Both the position numbers and the translations under genes were made by a program. Under the pieces are notes generated by a model. The model was not told the origin of the DNA, made no database searches, and worked only from the letters and a program-made list of their open reading frames with translations. Shown in pieces: positions 10,719-23,513 of a DNA stretch of 64,000 nt; positions within the stretch are counted from its first letter, which is position 1; each line of letters starts with the position of its first letter. The stretch spans positions 1-64,000 of the forward strand of contig JAVTVY010018967.1 of assembly GCA_036873755.1 (NCBI GenBank), given 5' to 3'. The stretch comes from Hanleya hanleyi. Its lineage: Eukaryota; Mollusca; Polyplacophora; Lepidopleurida; Hanleyidae.

Positions 10719-13667
10719 GATCGGACCAAAAAAGGCATCTTGCACAACAAGGCCCCATGTGGGACCTGTGTACCAAATTTCAGAAAGATCCATGAAATAT
10801 TTCCTGAGAATTCTCGATAACAATGTTTCACGGGGAAATTCAAAATGGGCGCCTGGGGCCATATTGGATTTTCGAATCAGAAAAAGTATCCTGCACAACT
10901 AGGCGACAAGGGGAACCTGTATACCAAATTTGACAAAGATCCATGCAGTAGTTCCTGAGAAAAGGCAATAACAAAGTTTCATGGGGAAATCCAAAATGGC
11001 CGCCTGATGGACATATTGGATTTTGGAATCGGACCAGAAAAGGTATGTTGCACAACTGGACCACAAGGGCAACCTGTCTACCAAATTTGAGAAAGATCCA
11101 GGCAGTACTTCCTGAGAAATCATGATAAAGTTTCATGGGGAAATCTCAGATGGCCGCCTGGTGGCCATATTGGATTTTCAATTTGAACCGGAAAAGGTAT
11201 CTTGCACAACTACATCATACGGTGAACCTGTGTACCAAATTTGAGAAAGATCCATGCAGTACTTCCTGACAAATGACGATAAAGTTTCAAGGGGAAATCC
11301 GAGATGGCTGCATGGTGACCATATTGGATTTTTCGAATCGGACCAGAAAAGGCATCGTGCACAACTAGATCCCAAGGGGAACCTGTGTACCAAATTTGAG
11401 AAATATCCATGTAGTACTTCCTGAGAAATGACGATAAAGGTTCATGGGAAAATCCAAGATGGCTGCCTGGTGGTCATATTGGTTGTCCGAATCGGGCCAG
11501 AAAAGGTATCTTACACGACTAGATCCCAAGGCGAACCTGTGTACCAAATTTGAGAAAGATCCATCCAGTAGTATCTGAGAAATCACGATAACAAGGTTTC
11601 ATAAGGAATCGAATCGAAAATCCAATATGGCCACAAGGCGGCCATCTTGGATTTCCCCATGAAACCTTGTTATCGTGATTTCTCATAAACTACTGGATGG
11701 ATCTTTCTCAAATTTGGTACACAGATTCTCCTTAGGGTCTAGTTTTGCAAGACACCTTTTTCAGTCTGAATCGAAAATCTAAATTGGCCACAAGGCGTGG
11801 TCATGCAGTACTGAGAAATGACGATAACTAAGTTGAGAAAGATCCATGCAGTACTTCCTGACAAATGACGATAAAGTTTCAAGGGGAAATCCAAGATGGC
11901 TGCCTGGTGGCCATATTGGATTTTCGACTCGGACCAGAAAAGGTATCTTGCACAACTAGACTCCAAGGTGAACCTGTGTACCAACTTTGAGAAAGATCCA
12001 CGCAGTAGTTTCTGAGAAATCACGATAACAAGGTTTCATGGGGAAATCCAAGATGGCCGCCTTGTGGCCATATTGGATTTTCGATTCGGACCGAAAACGG
12101 TATCTTGCACAACTAGACCCCAAGGGGAACCTGTGCATCAACATTGAGAAAGATCAATGCAGTAGTTCCTGAGAAATCGTGATAAAGTTTCATGGGGGGA
12201 AATACAAGATGGCCGCCTGGTGGCCATATTGGATTTTCGAATCAGACCAGAAAGGTATCCTGCACAACTAGACCCCAAGGCGAACCTGTGTACCAAATTT
12301 GAGACAGATCCATGCAGTAGTTCTTGAGAAATCGCGATAACAAGGTTTCATGGGGAAATCCAAGATGGCTGCCTGGTGGCCATATTGGATTTTCGAATCG
12401 GACCAAAAAAGGTTTCTTGCACAACTAGACCTCAAGGGGAAGCTGTGTACCAAATTTGGAATAGATCCATGCAGTAGTTCCTGAGAAATCGCGGTAACAA
12501 GGTTTCATGGGGAAATCCAAGATGGCTGCCTGGTGGCCATATTGGATTTTCGAATCGGACCACAAAAGGTTTCTTGCACAACTAGACCCCAAGAGGAACC
12601 TGTGTACCAAATTTGAAAAAGATCCATGCAGCAGTTCCTGAGAAATCGCGGTAACAAGGTTTCATGGGAAAATCCAAGATGGCTGCCTGGTGGCCATATT
12701 GGATTTTCGAATCGGACCAAAAAAGGTTTCTTGCACAACTAGACCTCAAGGGGAACCTGTGTACCAAATTTGAGAAAGATCCATGCAGTACTGAGAAATG
12801 ACGATAACCGAGTTTCATGGGGAAATCAAAGATGGCTACGTGGTGGCCATATTGGATTTTCGAATCTGACCAGAAAAGGTATCTTGCACAACTAGACCCC
12901 AAGGGGAACCTGTGTACCAAATTTGAAAAAGATGCATGTAGTAGCTCCTGAGAAATCGCGATAACAAGGTTTCATGGGGAAATCCAAGATGGCTGCCTGG
13001 TGGCCATATTGGATTTTCGAATCGGACCACAAAAGGTTTCTTGCACAACTAGACCCCAAGGGGAACCTGTGTACCAAATTTGAAAAAGATCCATGCAGCC
13101 GTTCCTGAGAAATCGCGGTAACAAGGTTTCATGGGGAAATCCAATATGGCTGCCTGGTGGCCATATTGGATTTTCGAATTGGACCAAGAAAGGTATCTTG
13201 CACAACTAGACCCCAAGGGGAACCTGTGTACCAAATTTGAAAAAGATGCATGTAGTAGCTCCTGAGAAATCGCGATAACAAGGTTTCATGGGGAAATCCA
13301 AGATGGCTGCCTGGTGGCCATATTGGATTTTCGAATCGGACCAGAAAAGGTTTCTTGCACAACTAGACCTCAAGGGGAACCTGTGTATCAAATTTGGAAT
13401 AGATCCATGCAGTAGTTCCTGAGAAATCGCGGTAACAAGGTTTCATGGGGAAATCCAAGATGGCTGCCTGGTGGCCATATTGGATTTTCGAATCGGACCA
13501 CAAAAGGTTTCTTGCACAACTAGACCCCAAGGGGAACCTGTGTACCAAATTTGAAAAAGATCCATGCAGCAGTTCCTGAGAAATCGCGGTAACAAGGTTT
13601 CATGGGGAAATCCAATATGGCTGCCTGGTGGCCATATTGGATTTTCGAATTGGACCAGGAAAGGTTT
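10719..13667 (+). repeat. 157-bp tandem array, about 18 units (element 2, copy A)
   Basis: This is the same unit as in element 1. Units in the right half share subfamily marks such as GGTTTCTTGCAC and GCGGTAACAAGG, while those in the left half look older and more varied. The array is about 1.4 kb longer than its partner in copy B. Confidence 0.97.
11603..11798 (-). repeat. Inverted unit(s) inside the 157-bp array
   Basis: Here the unit reads on the other strand: TCGAAAATCCAATATGGCC, then CTTGGATTTCCCCATGAAAC, then CTCAAATTTGGTACACAG. Units on both sides point forward. Slightly more than one unit is flipped, with irregular joins. The region has no counterpart in copy B. Confidence 0.9.
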
Positions 13668-13683
13668 CTGGTGATGGTGGGCT

Positions 13684-14262
13684 GAAAACACTTATTGACT
13701 TTAATAATAAAAAATACAATTACGTAACATTTGCCAGTTATTGTAGAATGGTAATATTACACAAGTACACATGAGCCGCAGAACGACGGAAGATGACGAT
13801 AGATATCACCTGATTGGTTGATGCAATCCACGAGATCGTTTATTTCTGGGAATTAGGGAAAATGGAAATGGTCACACGTACACCAACGTGATTTCCAGGG
13901 GAATTAAATTGAGAAATCCCGAGGAAGGACTACAATGTTAGTGCATGGATCTAGCTGAAAATTCGTGTCATTTCTCTTTCGAGCTTCGAACCATACATTA
14001 AAGCATTCTATCGACGGAATACCTTTGTGTCATTGGTGGCCAATAGATGAGCAATGCGAATGATTCTTAACATTTTTATGAATTGGCCACCATACCATAA
14101 TTAGAAGGATCATTTACAGATTGACAGCTAGATAGGTGTACTACAAATAGCTACCACACCGGACGTCATGGCTTGGACCACTACGAATTTAACAGCACCA
14201 TTACGGTGTTTATGCGGGGAGGGGTGAGGGGAATGGATCAGGGGCAATATACATTCCATCTA
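13684..14262. other. No recognisable gene or repeat (copy A)
   Basis: No gene or repeat family recognised. It is conserved in copy B (52587-53190) apart from a short extra piece near 53000. Confidence 0.4.
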
Positions 14263-14304
14263 GACGCGACGTTAATCCCTAATTCTCGCTCTCTCTCTCT
14301 CTCT
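14263..14304 (+). mobile_element. LINE 3' tail fragment with (TC)n (copy A)
   Basis: GCGACGTTAATCCCTAATTC followed by a CT run is the extreme 3' end of the LINE family whose coding parts are at 25716-26366 and 36330-36858. Only the last 40 bases are present. Copy B has the same fragment at 53191-53229, so the insertion predates the duplication. Confidence 0.7.
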
Positions 14305-17300
14305 ACTGGACCAATACGACTTCGCTGATATGACCCCATGCGCTACTCGTATTTCACTCGGTAATGCAACCGAGCAGTAACTTGCACAGTACATTTATAA
14401 AGAATCTGTTCCCAGATATGGGCCAAGAACATAAAAGCAACATAATTTGTGGATGTGGGTTTTTTCTGGCTAAGTTATATGTCTACCAATAATTTATGTG
14501 TCAGTAAACGAGTCAGACTTATCAAAAAATATACCGTAATATAAAATATAACAGACAGCAGAAAGTCTCATAGTAAACTATATGTATTTCCATCCAGTCG
14601 AAAGTTGGCCGTCGATTTATAGTTAAGCAATGTGTTCAAATATTATCAGTTTTACTGGACGGCATGTTTTCGTATATTACTACGTTATTTGGTTGTTTAT
14701 ATACCGACGACGATGAACCGCAAGCTTGGCAGTGATTGAACATATTTGCATAAAAGGACTACTGTATTACGAGTTAGGACTAATGAAGATAATTCACACT
14801 GCATGAAAACGCAAGCTTCCATTTCCAGAAGTGTATTGGAAATTGGCTTGAAAACCGTAACGTTCCAGTTGTTACAAAATATTTCAATTTGTTCCATTCT
14901 TGTCTTATTATTGAAACGGGAGACGGACATTTCCAAACAACAACTTGGTAGGCTTTGAAGCATTGATACGCAAATCGAGTGATGGTTTTCAGCCTATGAT
15001 ACGGCAAAACAGAACTGGTAGTTTCAGTGGAAATTCAAATTGAACAAATTATATTGGGCAGTCACGAGAAAGCCTTATTGATAGTATGTAAACTCGTTGT
15101 TTCACAAGTCGACAGCGTGACCGCTATCAAATTGTACTCATCGATATCTTAAACAAGATCTGTGTCCCACCTGTTCATATATAAGCTTTGTCTTCAATGG
15201 TACAATTATAACTAGCGAACCTCGTTATCCAGTTTTGGGGAGTAGGGTACAGGAATTTGTCCTGTTTCCTGGAAAAATTACTTCACGACCGGGAACCCCA
15301 AGTCTGGTAGTTTCAGTAGTTTCAGCTAGCCCAAAAGAAGAAATATATATAGCCTGAGTTGAAATGGACGGTGCTCAGGTCTGAGTAGGCCTGAAATCGC
15401 TCGGTCAGACAGGCTTAAATGCAATGAATTCAACAAGAAAATCGTGTACTAAGAACGAGGGTGATCAGGTCACAGAAATAGAATTTCCATCTTGGATGAC
15501 ATTGCAATAATGCTTCATATGAAATGCGGGAATTGTGTCTTCGAGTTACTGCACAGATGTGACTGGGGAATAGGGGACGTCGGAATACACGATGATGAAT
15601 GTATTCTGTCAGGTTTGCTTATCGAATATACCGTATATATTGTTCCTATGTTGTTGTTAAGCGGAACACACGAGGAAGAAGACCAGGCTGATATTTCAGT
15701 CCATTAGAAAAAGAACAGGTGCGTGTTTTAGATTAATCGTATCCCGGGTGACTCTCGATAAGTCTAATTTATACTACAGACCTATCAATCCAGGCCTGTA
15801 TACCATCGAGACGGATTTACCGAGGTAGTGCTTTGCCTTTTATCGATTTGACTGTTGAGATGAAATAATAACATATATCCAGACAAAACCGCATCATACA
15901 AAATACCTCAGACCCCGACATAAATATTATCCAATAGAGGTGGAGAATTCTCTTCAACTCCGAAAACTCTCTTATCTTGGACTCAAATCCTATTAACAGT
16001 GAAGTTTTCTGTTATCAGAACAAATTTCTGAATCAACCAAAAACCCTTGAAAGTATCGCCTTCTAAAACCATAGAAAATAAAAATACGTATAGTTCTGAT
16101 TCGTATGTAGGGACCGTGTGAATCGCTGCGCCATGACTGCCCTGTGATGTCTGAGAATACGAAAGCTCATGTACGATTCGCTGTTGTGGTCGTCCTTGAT
16201 ATTACCGTTTGCGCCTTCATATACAGGAATTTACCCAGCCAGACATACACGCAGACACGACTGGTATGATATAGGTGTCAAGAATAATTTACGCCTAACT
16301 CACCGGATCGTCTATCGATTGATATATTTAGTCACGTTCCTTTAACGTCAAAACCGTGAGGTGGTCGTTTAGCTGGTGGCAAATGTGGCGCTCTTCCGGC
16401 GCCAAGAACCATCATCGCTGACTTGTCTTTTTACCCGGAAAGTGGTCGTTGTAGAAGGAAACAAATCTTTCTTATATCGACATAATTTGCAACTCCAGAC
16501 AGAGGAAAAACAAAATATTTCATGTTCGTGTGGACGAAGAAATAATGATTAGATAAGTGTTCCTCTTGGGTCAATCGCTAAACTTGACAAATGAGTCGAG
16601 TGCAAAGGCTTTCCTGGAGAAGGCATGGTCAGCATTAAATAATATTTGGCTTGCTTCAATCGAAAATATGAGAAGCTTCGAAGTGTTTTGTCTGGTGTCA
16701 AGACAAACAACGTTATCACCCAATATAATTCCCAGCGTCATCGTTGAGATGGCTTGTCTCCATTATTGTGGAGCAACATCCAAAAATTTACAGTATACTG
16801 TCCGGCAATATACTGCTTTGAAACATGCGTTGGATACCCCTTAAAAATCGACTTCTTCGCGTTGAAGACAATACAAACATTAACTTTTGTAACATTTACA
16901 GATGTTATCGGATGGTAAAGTTAAACAAGTATTTGGCATCACAGGACTCGCAAAGTGGCGGCTGATGACCGTAAGTATCATCTGATTGGTTGACGCAAAT
17001 TACGAGAAGTTTATTAATGGAGATTCAGAAAATATCCACCACAAAGAAAATTGAAGCTGAGTATGTTTACTGCCAAAATTTGTCTCGTGTGTGTAGATGA
17101 CGAAGATGGTTACACAATAAGTTATTCCCTTGAGAGGTCCAGATTGACGCCAGCGTGGTTCTCAAGATACTCAAATTGATAACGCTCGAAGGAATGATAA
17201 CAACGCAAGGGAAGGCATTCGTGGCACTTCACATTCGAGAATCTCTAACTATAGTTTCGAACCATATCAAAGAACTGGGCTCTACATAGTGATGGCTGTC

Positions 17301-17591
17301 GTCGTAGCAAATATTCTTTTTATCTGACCTGTCACCAACGAGCCACAACTTTGAGGCTATATTGAGTCCCCAAGTCAAATACGATAAATACTGTCAGTAT
17401 TTTTTCTTTGAATAGTCTGGCGAATACAACCATGGTGCTATAAAGGCGAACTACAAAATAAATACTCTCGGTCTACCGTATCAAACTCGAAGTTTGGTTT
17501 ATACGCGCCTTATTTTGTGCTTGTTTCTCCTGTTCCTGGTGTTCTGCGTTCTATGTTGAATTTCTGTGAGCCATGTCAACCGTCGAGCTGA

Positions 17592-17993
17592 ATATTCGAT
17601 AAGCTGTTTCAAACTTTATGGGATGCTGTGAATAATAAACTTTTTACTAAAAAAGAGCCAGTCCCAAGGTGTATTCCATGCCACGAAGATGTCATAGTGA
17701 ACAATATTCTTATCGACTGTATAGATTCTAAGATTGTAAGAGATTCTTTTTATCGAGCAGCTACTTTAGAAGATCTTTTTAGTCGGGTGAAAGAAGACTG
17801 CATCTTGGGTTATTTGAGAGAAATCGGTTTGTTGCATAAGTTTGAATGTGTGTATATTTTAATGTGTTGGCCATGGATTACTATAATGTTACTAACTTGA
17901 ATACTTGGAATTTTGTTTGATCGTCGCTATATAGCTGAAATATTGCTGAATGCGACCTTAAGCTTTGTTTCTCTCTCGCTCTCTCTCTCTCTA
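17592..17993 (+). pseudogene. LINE fragment A: ORF2 C-terminus and 3' tail
   Basis: The frame at 17628-17900 reads PVPRCIPCHEDVIVNNILID, then IVRDSFYRAATLEDLFSRVK and CILGYLREIGLL. This is the C-terminus of the LINE ORF2 seen also at 36458-36858. The C..C....H....C pattern is partly damaged (VNNILIDC for VKHILIDC). An internal deletion joins the KLFQ..W region straight to the cysteine region. The 3' end runs into (CT)n at 17968-17992, although the normal GCGACGTTAAACC text is altered. Confidence 0.75.
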
Positions 17994-18265
17994 CAGTACA
18001 CGAGCGATGTTCGGTCATCCAAAGTACAATTGCAACTAAATATAACTGGCAATTTTTCACCATGCGAATAGAACTTTATAACTGAAACTAATATATCAGA
18101 CATGAAAGCTTCCTCGGCACATGAATAGTATCAGTAATTTACAAATAAAATATGACAAATATCATATTCTTCGAATTTAGTTTGAATTACCGGCATATCG
18201 AATATAAATTATTTTGATCAAACCTTAATGCGCAAAAAATAATAATATAGAATTATTGCATGGTA

Positions 18266-18378
18266 TATAGTGGGACATCACGATTTGTCAGCTCTCGACA
18301 AATGATGTACAACGTGTGCGCAGCGCCAGTTGTACATCACTTGTCGAGAGCTGGCAAATCATGATGTCCCACTCTATA
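18266..18378. repeat. Long hairpin (foldback) of 113 bp
   Basis: The left arm TATAGTGGGACATCACGATT and onward pairs with the right arm ending TCATGATGTCCCACTCTATA. Arms are about 48 bp with a few mismatches, around a loop of about 15 nt (GTGTGCGCAGCGCCA). It could be a foldback MITE, or give a long double-stranded stem if transcribed. It is in the copy A-only segment and I see no second copy. Confidence 0.85.
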
Positions 18379-21300
18379 ACATACAATAGTTGTTTTATTA
18401 TACGATACGATACGTAAAACCCTGCAATAGCTAAGATTCATAGCTACTGGTACTCATTTCCCTCGATTCTGATGCACTTGGCTTATAATCGTGTTCAACA
18501 CTGCGTGACTATTGTTGATTTCAAAACGCCATGTCAAGATCGACTGTTCGACCTCGGCTTGTTTGTCGATTCAATCGCATAATTTGGAAGAGTTACGTTC
18601 TCGGTGATCTTACGTACCTTTTCAAAAGATGCCAAATTTATTTCAGTCAATTACCAAATCACATTCACTAATTTCTATCACCAATGGGATGACGTATACA
18701 CTTCAGGCCGACGTAAATACACATCAATCTTCGTTTCGTTGAGTATGTTGGCGCGCGCACTATGGGAGGCAACTCTTGGTCCGGCAGATATCGCCGTGGA
18801 ACAATTGTCATGTTCAACGCTCTGCCGTGGTACATGGCATTTATTCAACAGTAAGGTTAGATATGACTGCATCATCACTGAACATCACGCTTTGTAGAAT
18901 GACACGTGACAGGCTGTCAACCAATGAAAACATTACGAATTTACATGAGGTATAAGAATTGTTCATATTATATTGGTGGGAAAAGGGTATCCTACAAATA
19001 ATTAAGCTCACATGTGTAATTTCTCAGTATTCCTGGTAGTATCGAAGATCTATAGGTAAGATTCCATCAGCCTTGGAGAAACTGGAAGCTGGGATTCTGC
19101 CACTAGAAACCCAGTTTCCACTATATCTGAGTTTCTACCATGCCATGGACAGAGCAAAGCTAAGCGACCGCTAATTCAATTGAACATATACGATAAATAG
19201 TATTGAAAAGAGCTTTGTTGTAGCTTTTTAGTTTGCATTCAGTTAATATGGAGATATTTTCATCGTACAGTTGAGTGAAATAGAATTACATATTTCCAAC
19301 GAAAGATACGATGGCGTGTCTGGTTTTCGTCACTAGCAAATAAATACTTCTGACTTGGAAGTATTGGACATCTCAAGGTAATATAACCTTTGCATGTTTT
19401 CTTTGCGATGTGGCTTTCAGCTTTTTCCTAATCAGACATATCAAAGTCGGGTAATAGAAAAGGCATCTGAACTTCTTACAATATCTCTTCATCAAGCAAA
19501 AATAACGTAAAACACACTTCTGTTGTCGAAGACAGCTGTATATACCGTTGTTATATATCTTTTATACCCGTGTTATCCATGCGATGCCGATGTCTGTATC
19601 AGCTTTAAACATGCATAATTAACAACAGATTAATGAAAGCTTTGGTAAACTCAAGATTGAGCGGATGCTGATTCAATTTGATACTGATGCTGATTCACAA
19701 TTAATGTTTTAACATCGTAAAAGAAGTTTATTCTTCTCGCTTACTCGAGGTAACAAAAAGCAATTTTATACTGCAATATTCCCAGAGTGACAATCAATAA
19801 AACATGGCTGCAAAACATTATTCCAGTTTCTCGGTCGTCATGATATAGGAATATAAAGGCCTTTTCTTTTTCTGGCCACGAAACCTCGAAAAGTGTATTG
19901 TGGTGATTCCCCCTAAAAAAACTATTTTAAGAGATATACGCTAAACCATGACTAAAAATAGGACGGAAGACTTGCTTGGCCTTCGTCAAAATTAAGATTG
20001 AAGAACTGGCTTGTTGAATTTGATTTTGCATCTGAGACGATTTTCTTGTCATACAGAATCGCGAAAATCAGAATCAGATAAACACCTCTGTATTCACCTA
20101 GGTAAATCTTTACGAATGTATTCACCTGAATATTTGCATACGATGATGAGCTATTTTCTTGAAAGACAATCGCTCTACGCCAAAACGAACGCACCGATCA
20201 CACGCACCCATCGCCTTCATTTCAACTTTCAGCTCACAATGTTTCTCGAGAGTGTCAACGCCATATTGAGCCGTGATACATCCCAAATCACGGTGAGCAA
20301 TATTTTGCTGAAGAGATTTTCAATTTTTTTTTATATAACGTCGATAGAAAAGACATATAATTGTCAACTCAGGTTTCCTAGGAATACCGGGCGACTGGTT
20401 TATATTAAAATGAAACGTATATGGCTTCATTAACGGAAAGAACAAAAGAGATCTTGCTCTGAATATTTGATACGGTCTTTTACAGTATAGGGACGTCCCC
20501 AAAGAGACAAATCGTTGAAAAGTGCTATCGGTAAAAACTCCATCTTCATCCATTAGCCATTTTAGAGGACATCAAAGAAAGATGTTGCCTATAGCTACTC
20601 ACAAATCACATTATAGCCTCCTAAAATAGTTCCTTTTGAAGTACGAGCTAAATAACACGTGAAAACCCAGAGGCCTCTTATCTGTTATGTTTGCGGAATA
20701 CATTTCAAACGAGACAAGCTCCTTTCGTCCGCTCGAAAGGATCGGATCGAACAATAAATCAAACGGTACGATTACAGACCGAGATATCTTTTGTCTTCCG
20801 TAAATAATATGCCTCATATTTAACCCAGCCACATGCATACCTGTACATGTATGCGTCTTCTTGTGATATTGGAAACATAGTGGATTGCCTCAATGCATAT
20901 ACTGCACAAAGGGGAGTCCAATAACCAAACAAGATAATTCTTTAACAAAATTGAGCTCTTCTAAAACTGGACATACAAATACGAGTTAGGGCATGTCAAA
21001 ATTGGAACTGTGGAACGCGGTCTAAAGTTCACGTATGACCGATCCGATTGTGACGTGCTGAGGCCAGATTTTCCCATCGGCGCGTACACACTGGCCAGGT
21101 CTTTTGGACCGCTCAAAAACTTGTTTTCGACCGCGGTCCAAATAAAATTATCCCCGACCAATGCAGACCGGTCCGACTTCTTCCACAATCCACTTCAAAT
21201 TTCGCTAGACGCGCGTCAATTCTCATAGCTGCGTATATATCGTCGGTGATGGGATTTCGGATCTGTCCATCACAACTTCAGAAGCCTATCTATCAGCTGA

Positions 21301-22155
21301 AATATATGTTTGCATATGTTTTTAATCCCGCTTGTAATTTTATGTAATCTGATATATCAAATCTCATTTCGATCAGGATGAATGCGTATCCCCGTGTGCC
21401 TCTTCGAACCCATGAAGATAGACCACAGCTGGGCATGCTCAAAGATTTCCTCACACTGTGCGTATTGAATATAGGTTTCAACTAAATATTGGAGCGATAT
21501 GCAAGAGGTTGTGAAAATTGACGACGTTTGGCGACTAAAAAGCGAACATGACTCTACAGGAAAGCACGCCTCGGCACCTCACATTCAGACCCGAGAATAC
21601 GGAGGGTTTTCGGACATAGTCTTAGTATCTCAAGCGCGTTAAAGTCACTCTACAGTGGATATTAAACCTCCTGAAAATTTAATGTCTAAGAGGAAAAGGG
21701 TAAGGTCTTGTGCAAATTAAACCAGAATCCAAAATGACCACGTCCACGGTCCGCACTGCAGAACGGTCCATACTGCAGGACCGCTCCATATTGGGACCGG
21801 TCCTTTGTGGGCGAGGGCGCGTTCTTACGCACAGCGATTTGGACAGCGTATACTGTCTTTTTTTCACGTCAAAATACAAAATAGAACGATCAAAATGTTG
21901 ACATGCTCCCTTAGTATTAATGATGGCTTTAACGAATAAGCTCGTTCTTACTTGTTAAGAATGGGAATTCAGATATTTGACTACATATTTGTCTGTTGCG
22001 AACCAAATCCGGATCACGTTTGAATTAACGAGAAAATGGGGAGCAAATCTTGATTACACTTGACTATAGCGATATACGAATCTGGACTATTCTTGGATAC
22101 CACACAGCAGACAGCCTGGGACAAACCATATCTGGAATACCAAGAACGCAAAACT

Positions 22156-22232
22156 GGTGATGAGTAACACCAATAAAAGATGTGTTATAGCCATTGCCAT
22201 ATTCCATCACCATCTTTTATTGGCTTATCACC
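22156..22232. repeat. Imperfect hairpin of 77 bp
   Basis: GGTGATGAG and CCAATAAAAGATG pair with CATCTTTTATTGG and CTTATCACC. A second inverted pair, ACCATTTATT against AATAAATGGT, lies at about 22341-22384 and is partly kept in copy B near 55720-55770. It may be a small foldback repeat. Confidence 0.65.
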
Positions 22233-23437
22233 AAAAAACGGTGATTACCGGAAATCTACCTGCATGATACATCGCAAGTTTCTTTTGATTAGTCGATCAC
22301 GAAATGCTGATGTACTGACCTCATCACCCTTTGTCATTACCATTTATTGTCGATTATTAGGCATCAACAATAATAAATGGTGATGGGCCATCATCAATTT
22401 CCTCGCTGTGACTGGATGCGAAATGGTGTCTCACAAAAAAAACTGTCCACTATGATATCCCATGATTTTACAGTCAAGCTATACTTCTGGCATTGTCGTA
22501 GCTGGGTGTATATGTATGCATAGTTTTACATGTCATTTGAATAGACCACGTGCAGAATTTGACGTACTATCCTATGAGCCACATCGTAATTCCAGATGTA
22601 CCGCTAATTACCGCATATTCATGGCAGGCGCGAGACTGAAGGGCAGGTTCACGCACATGCGTTTTGTCAAGAGAGCCAGTATCTTCAGGGTATTTTGTCC
22701 GACAGTTCAAGAAATTCGCACAATAAACGTTGTTAGAATCATTTTAGCGCAAGTAAGCGTCTCGAGATGGCGCATTTGCTGGCTCTCTCATAAGAGATGG
22801 AACTGTTCATCAGGCTAGATCAAACATATTAGTTTGGATTTCGACTCGCACTTTCCTGCACCGACAGAGGTCGGTTCTTGCTTCGTGTGAAAATACAGCA
22901 TGGCTGAATACAGTTATATGCAGATATGACATTCTGATTAATTTTAATCATAACTCATTTCGATCAATATCCACATGACTACAAAAAGGCAAACAACTAT
23001 GTGTAAGGAATAGTTGAACTCGATCTGTGTTATTCAAACCGCATTGTGGTGTTTTTTTGTCGGCATGGAGAACGTACATTGCCCATCCAACATTATTATT
23101 GACAAGTTGTACATTTGGAATGAAATTCAATTTCATAGGAAGTGTGTTTCTTGACAGCTAATTTCGTTAGGTGTCTGTATGAAAGGTAGTCGGCAATCTG
23201 GAAATACTCACGCAGCTACGGTCTTCTTCTACAAGAGTCAAATGTCCCGAGACTTTTACCAGAACGGTAATTAGTCTGGATGATGCGTCATCATCTTTGA
23301 AGTGTCGGGGGAAGACGTAGTTGTAGAAGGTCAGGGGGTGGTTATCTGGGTCATACGTTAGGACGAATTCGGAAAGTCTTCTTCAACGTGGCATTCCATT
23401 TCAAGACGCGTCATGGGACATATTGAGGAAAAGTCAA

Positions 23438-23513
23438 GAGAGAGAGAGAGAGAATTAAGGTTTAATGTCGCATTCAGCAATATTTCAGCTATATAGCTGA
23501 CGACCAAACAAAA
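23438..23513 (-). mobile_element. LINE 3' tail fragment (copy A only)
   Basis: An (AG)n run is followed by AATTAAGGTTTAATGTCGC, AGCAATATTTCAGCTATATA and CGACCAAACAAAA. This is the reverse complement of the LINE 3' end. Copy B has no tail at this point; it has a 3.3-kb block instead. Confidence 0.8.

Larger units (their letters stand above)
10626..13683 (+). mobile_element. HINE/pearl-like non-autonomous element 2, 3' end damaged (copy A)
   Basis: The left end AAACGAGAGATCCTGAAGG is the same as in element 1. Its 157-bp array starts mid-unit at 10719, with no 800-bp internal insert. About 18 units follow, one of them inverted. The right end is truncated: the last unit runs into CTGGTGATGGTGGGCT (13668-13683), so the microsatellite and the left arm of the terminal hairpin are gone. 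Copy B keeps both at 52494-52586. Confidence 0.75.
16912..22247. other. 5.3-kb segment present only in copy A
   Basis: Copy B passes directly from ...TTACAGGTGTTATCGG to ATCTATCTGCATGGTACATC (about 55630-55650). The flanking halves sit at 16911 and 22248 in copy A. The segment contains LINE fragment A, a long hairpin and otherwise unrecognised sequence. It has no clear terminal repeats, so deletion from copy B is as likely as insertion into copy A. Confidence 0.75.

Noticed and set aside
3528..13691. Dozens of 60-112-codon minus frames of one protein-like family (for example ...KIQYGHQAAILDFPMK...).
   Set aside because: They are the 157-bp tandem unit read in different frames. 157 is not a multiple of three, so the frame shifts at each unit. 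The same holds for the 129-codon frame at 44444-44833, which exists only because one unit is 156 bp.
20011..20433. 140-codon plus frame, the longest outside the LINEs.
   Set aside because: No recognisable motif, odd composition, absent from copy B, and overlapped by open minus frames. The length is reachable by chance in 64 kb.
21010..21228. 72-codon frame with open frames on both strands, GACCG-rich.
   Set aside because: Open frames on both strands here come from the palindromic composition; no family match.
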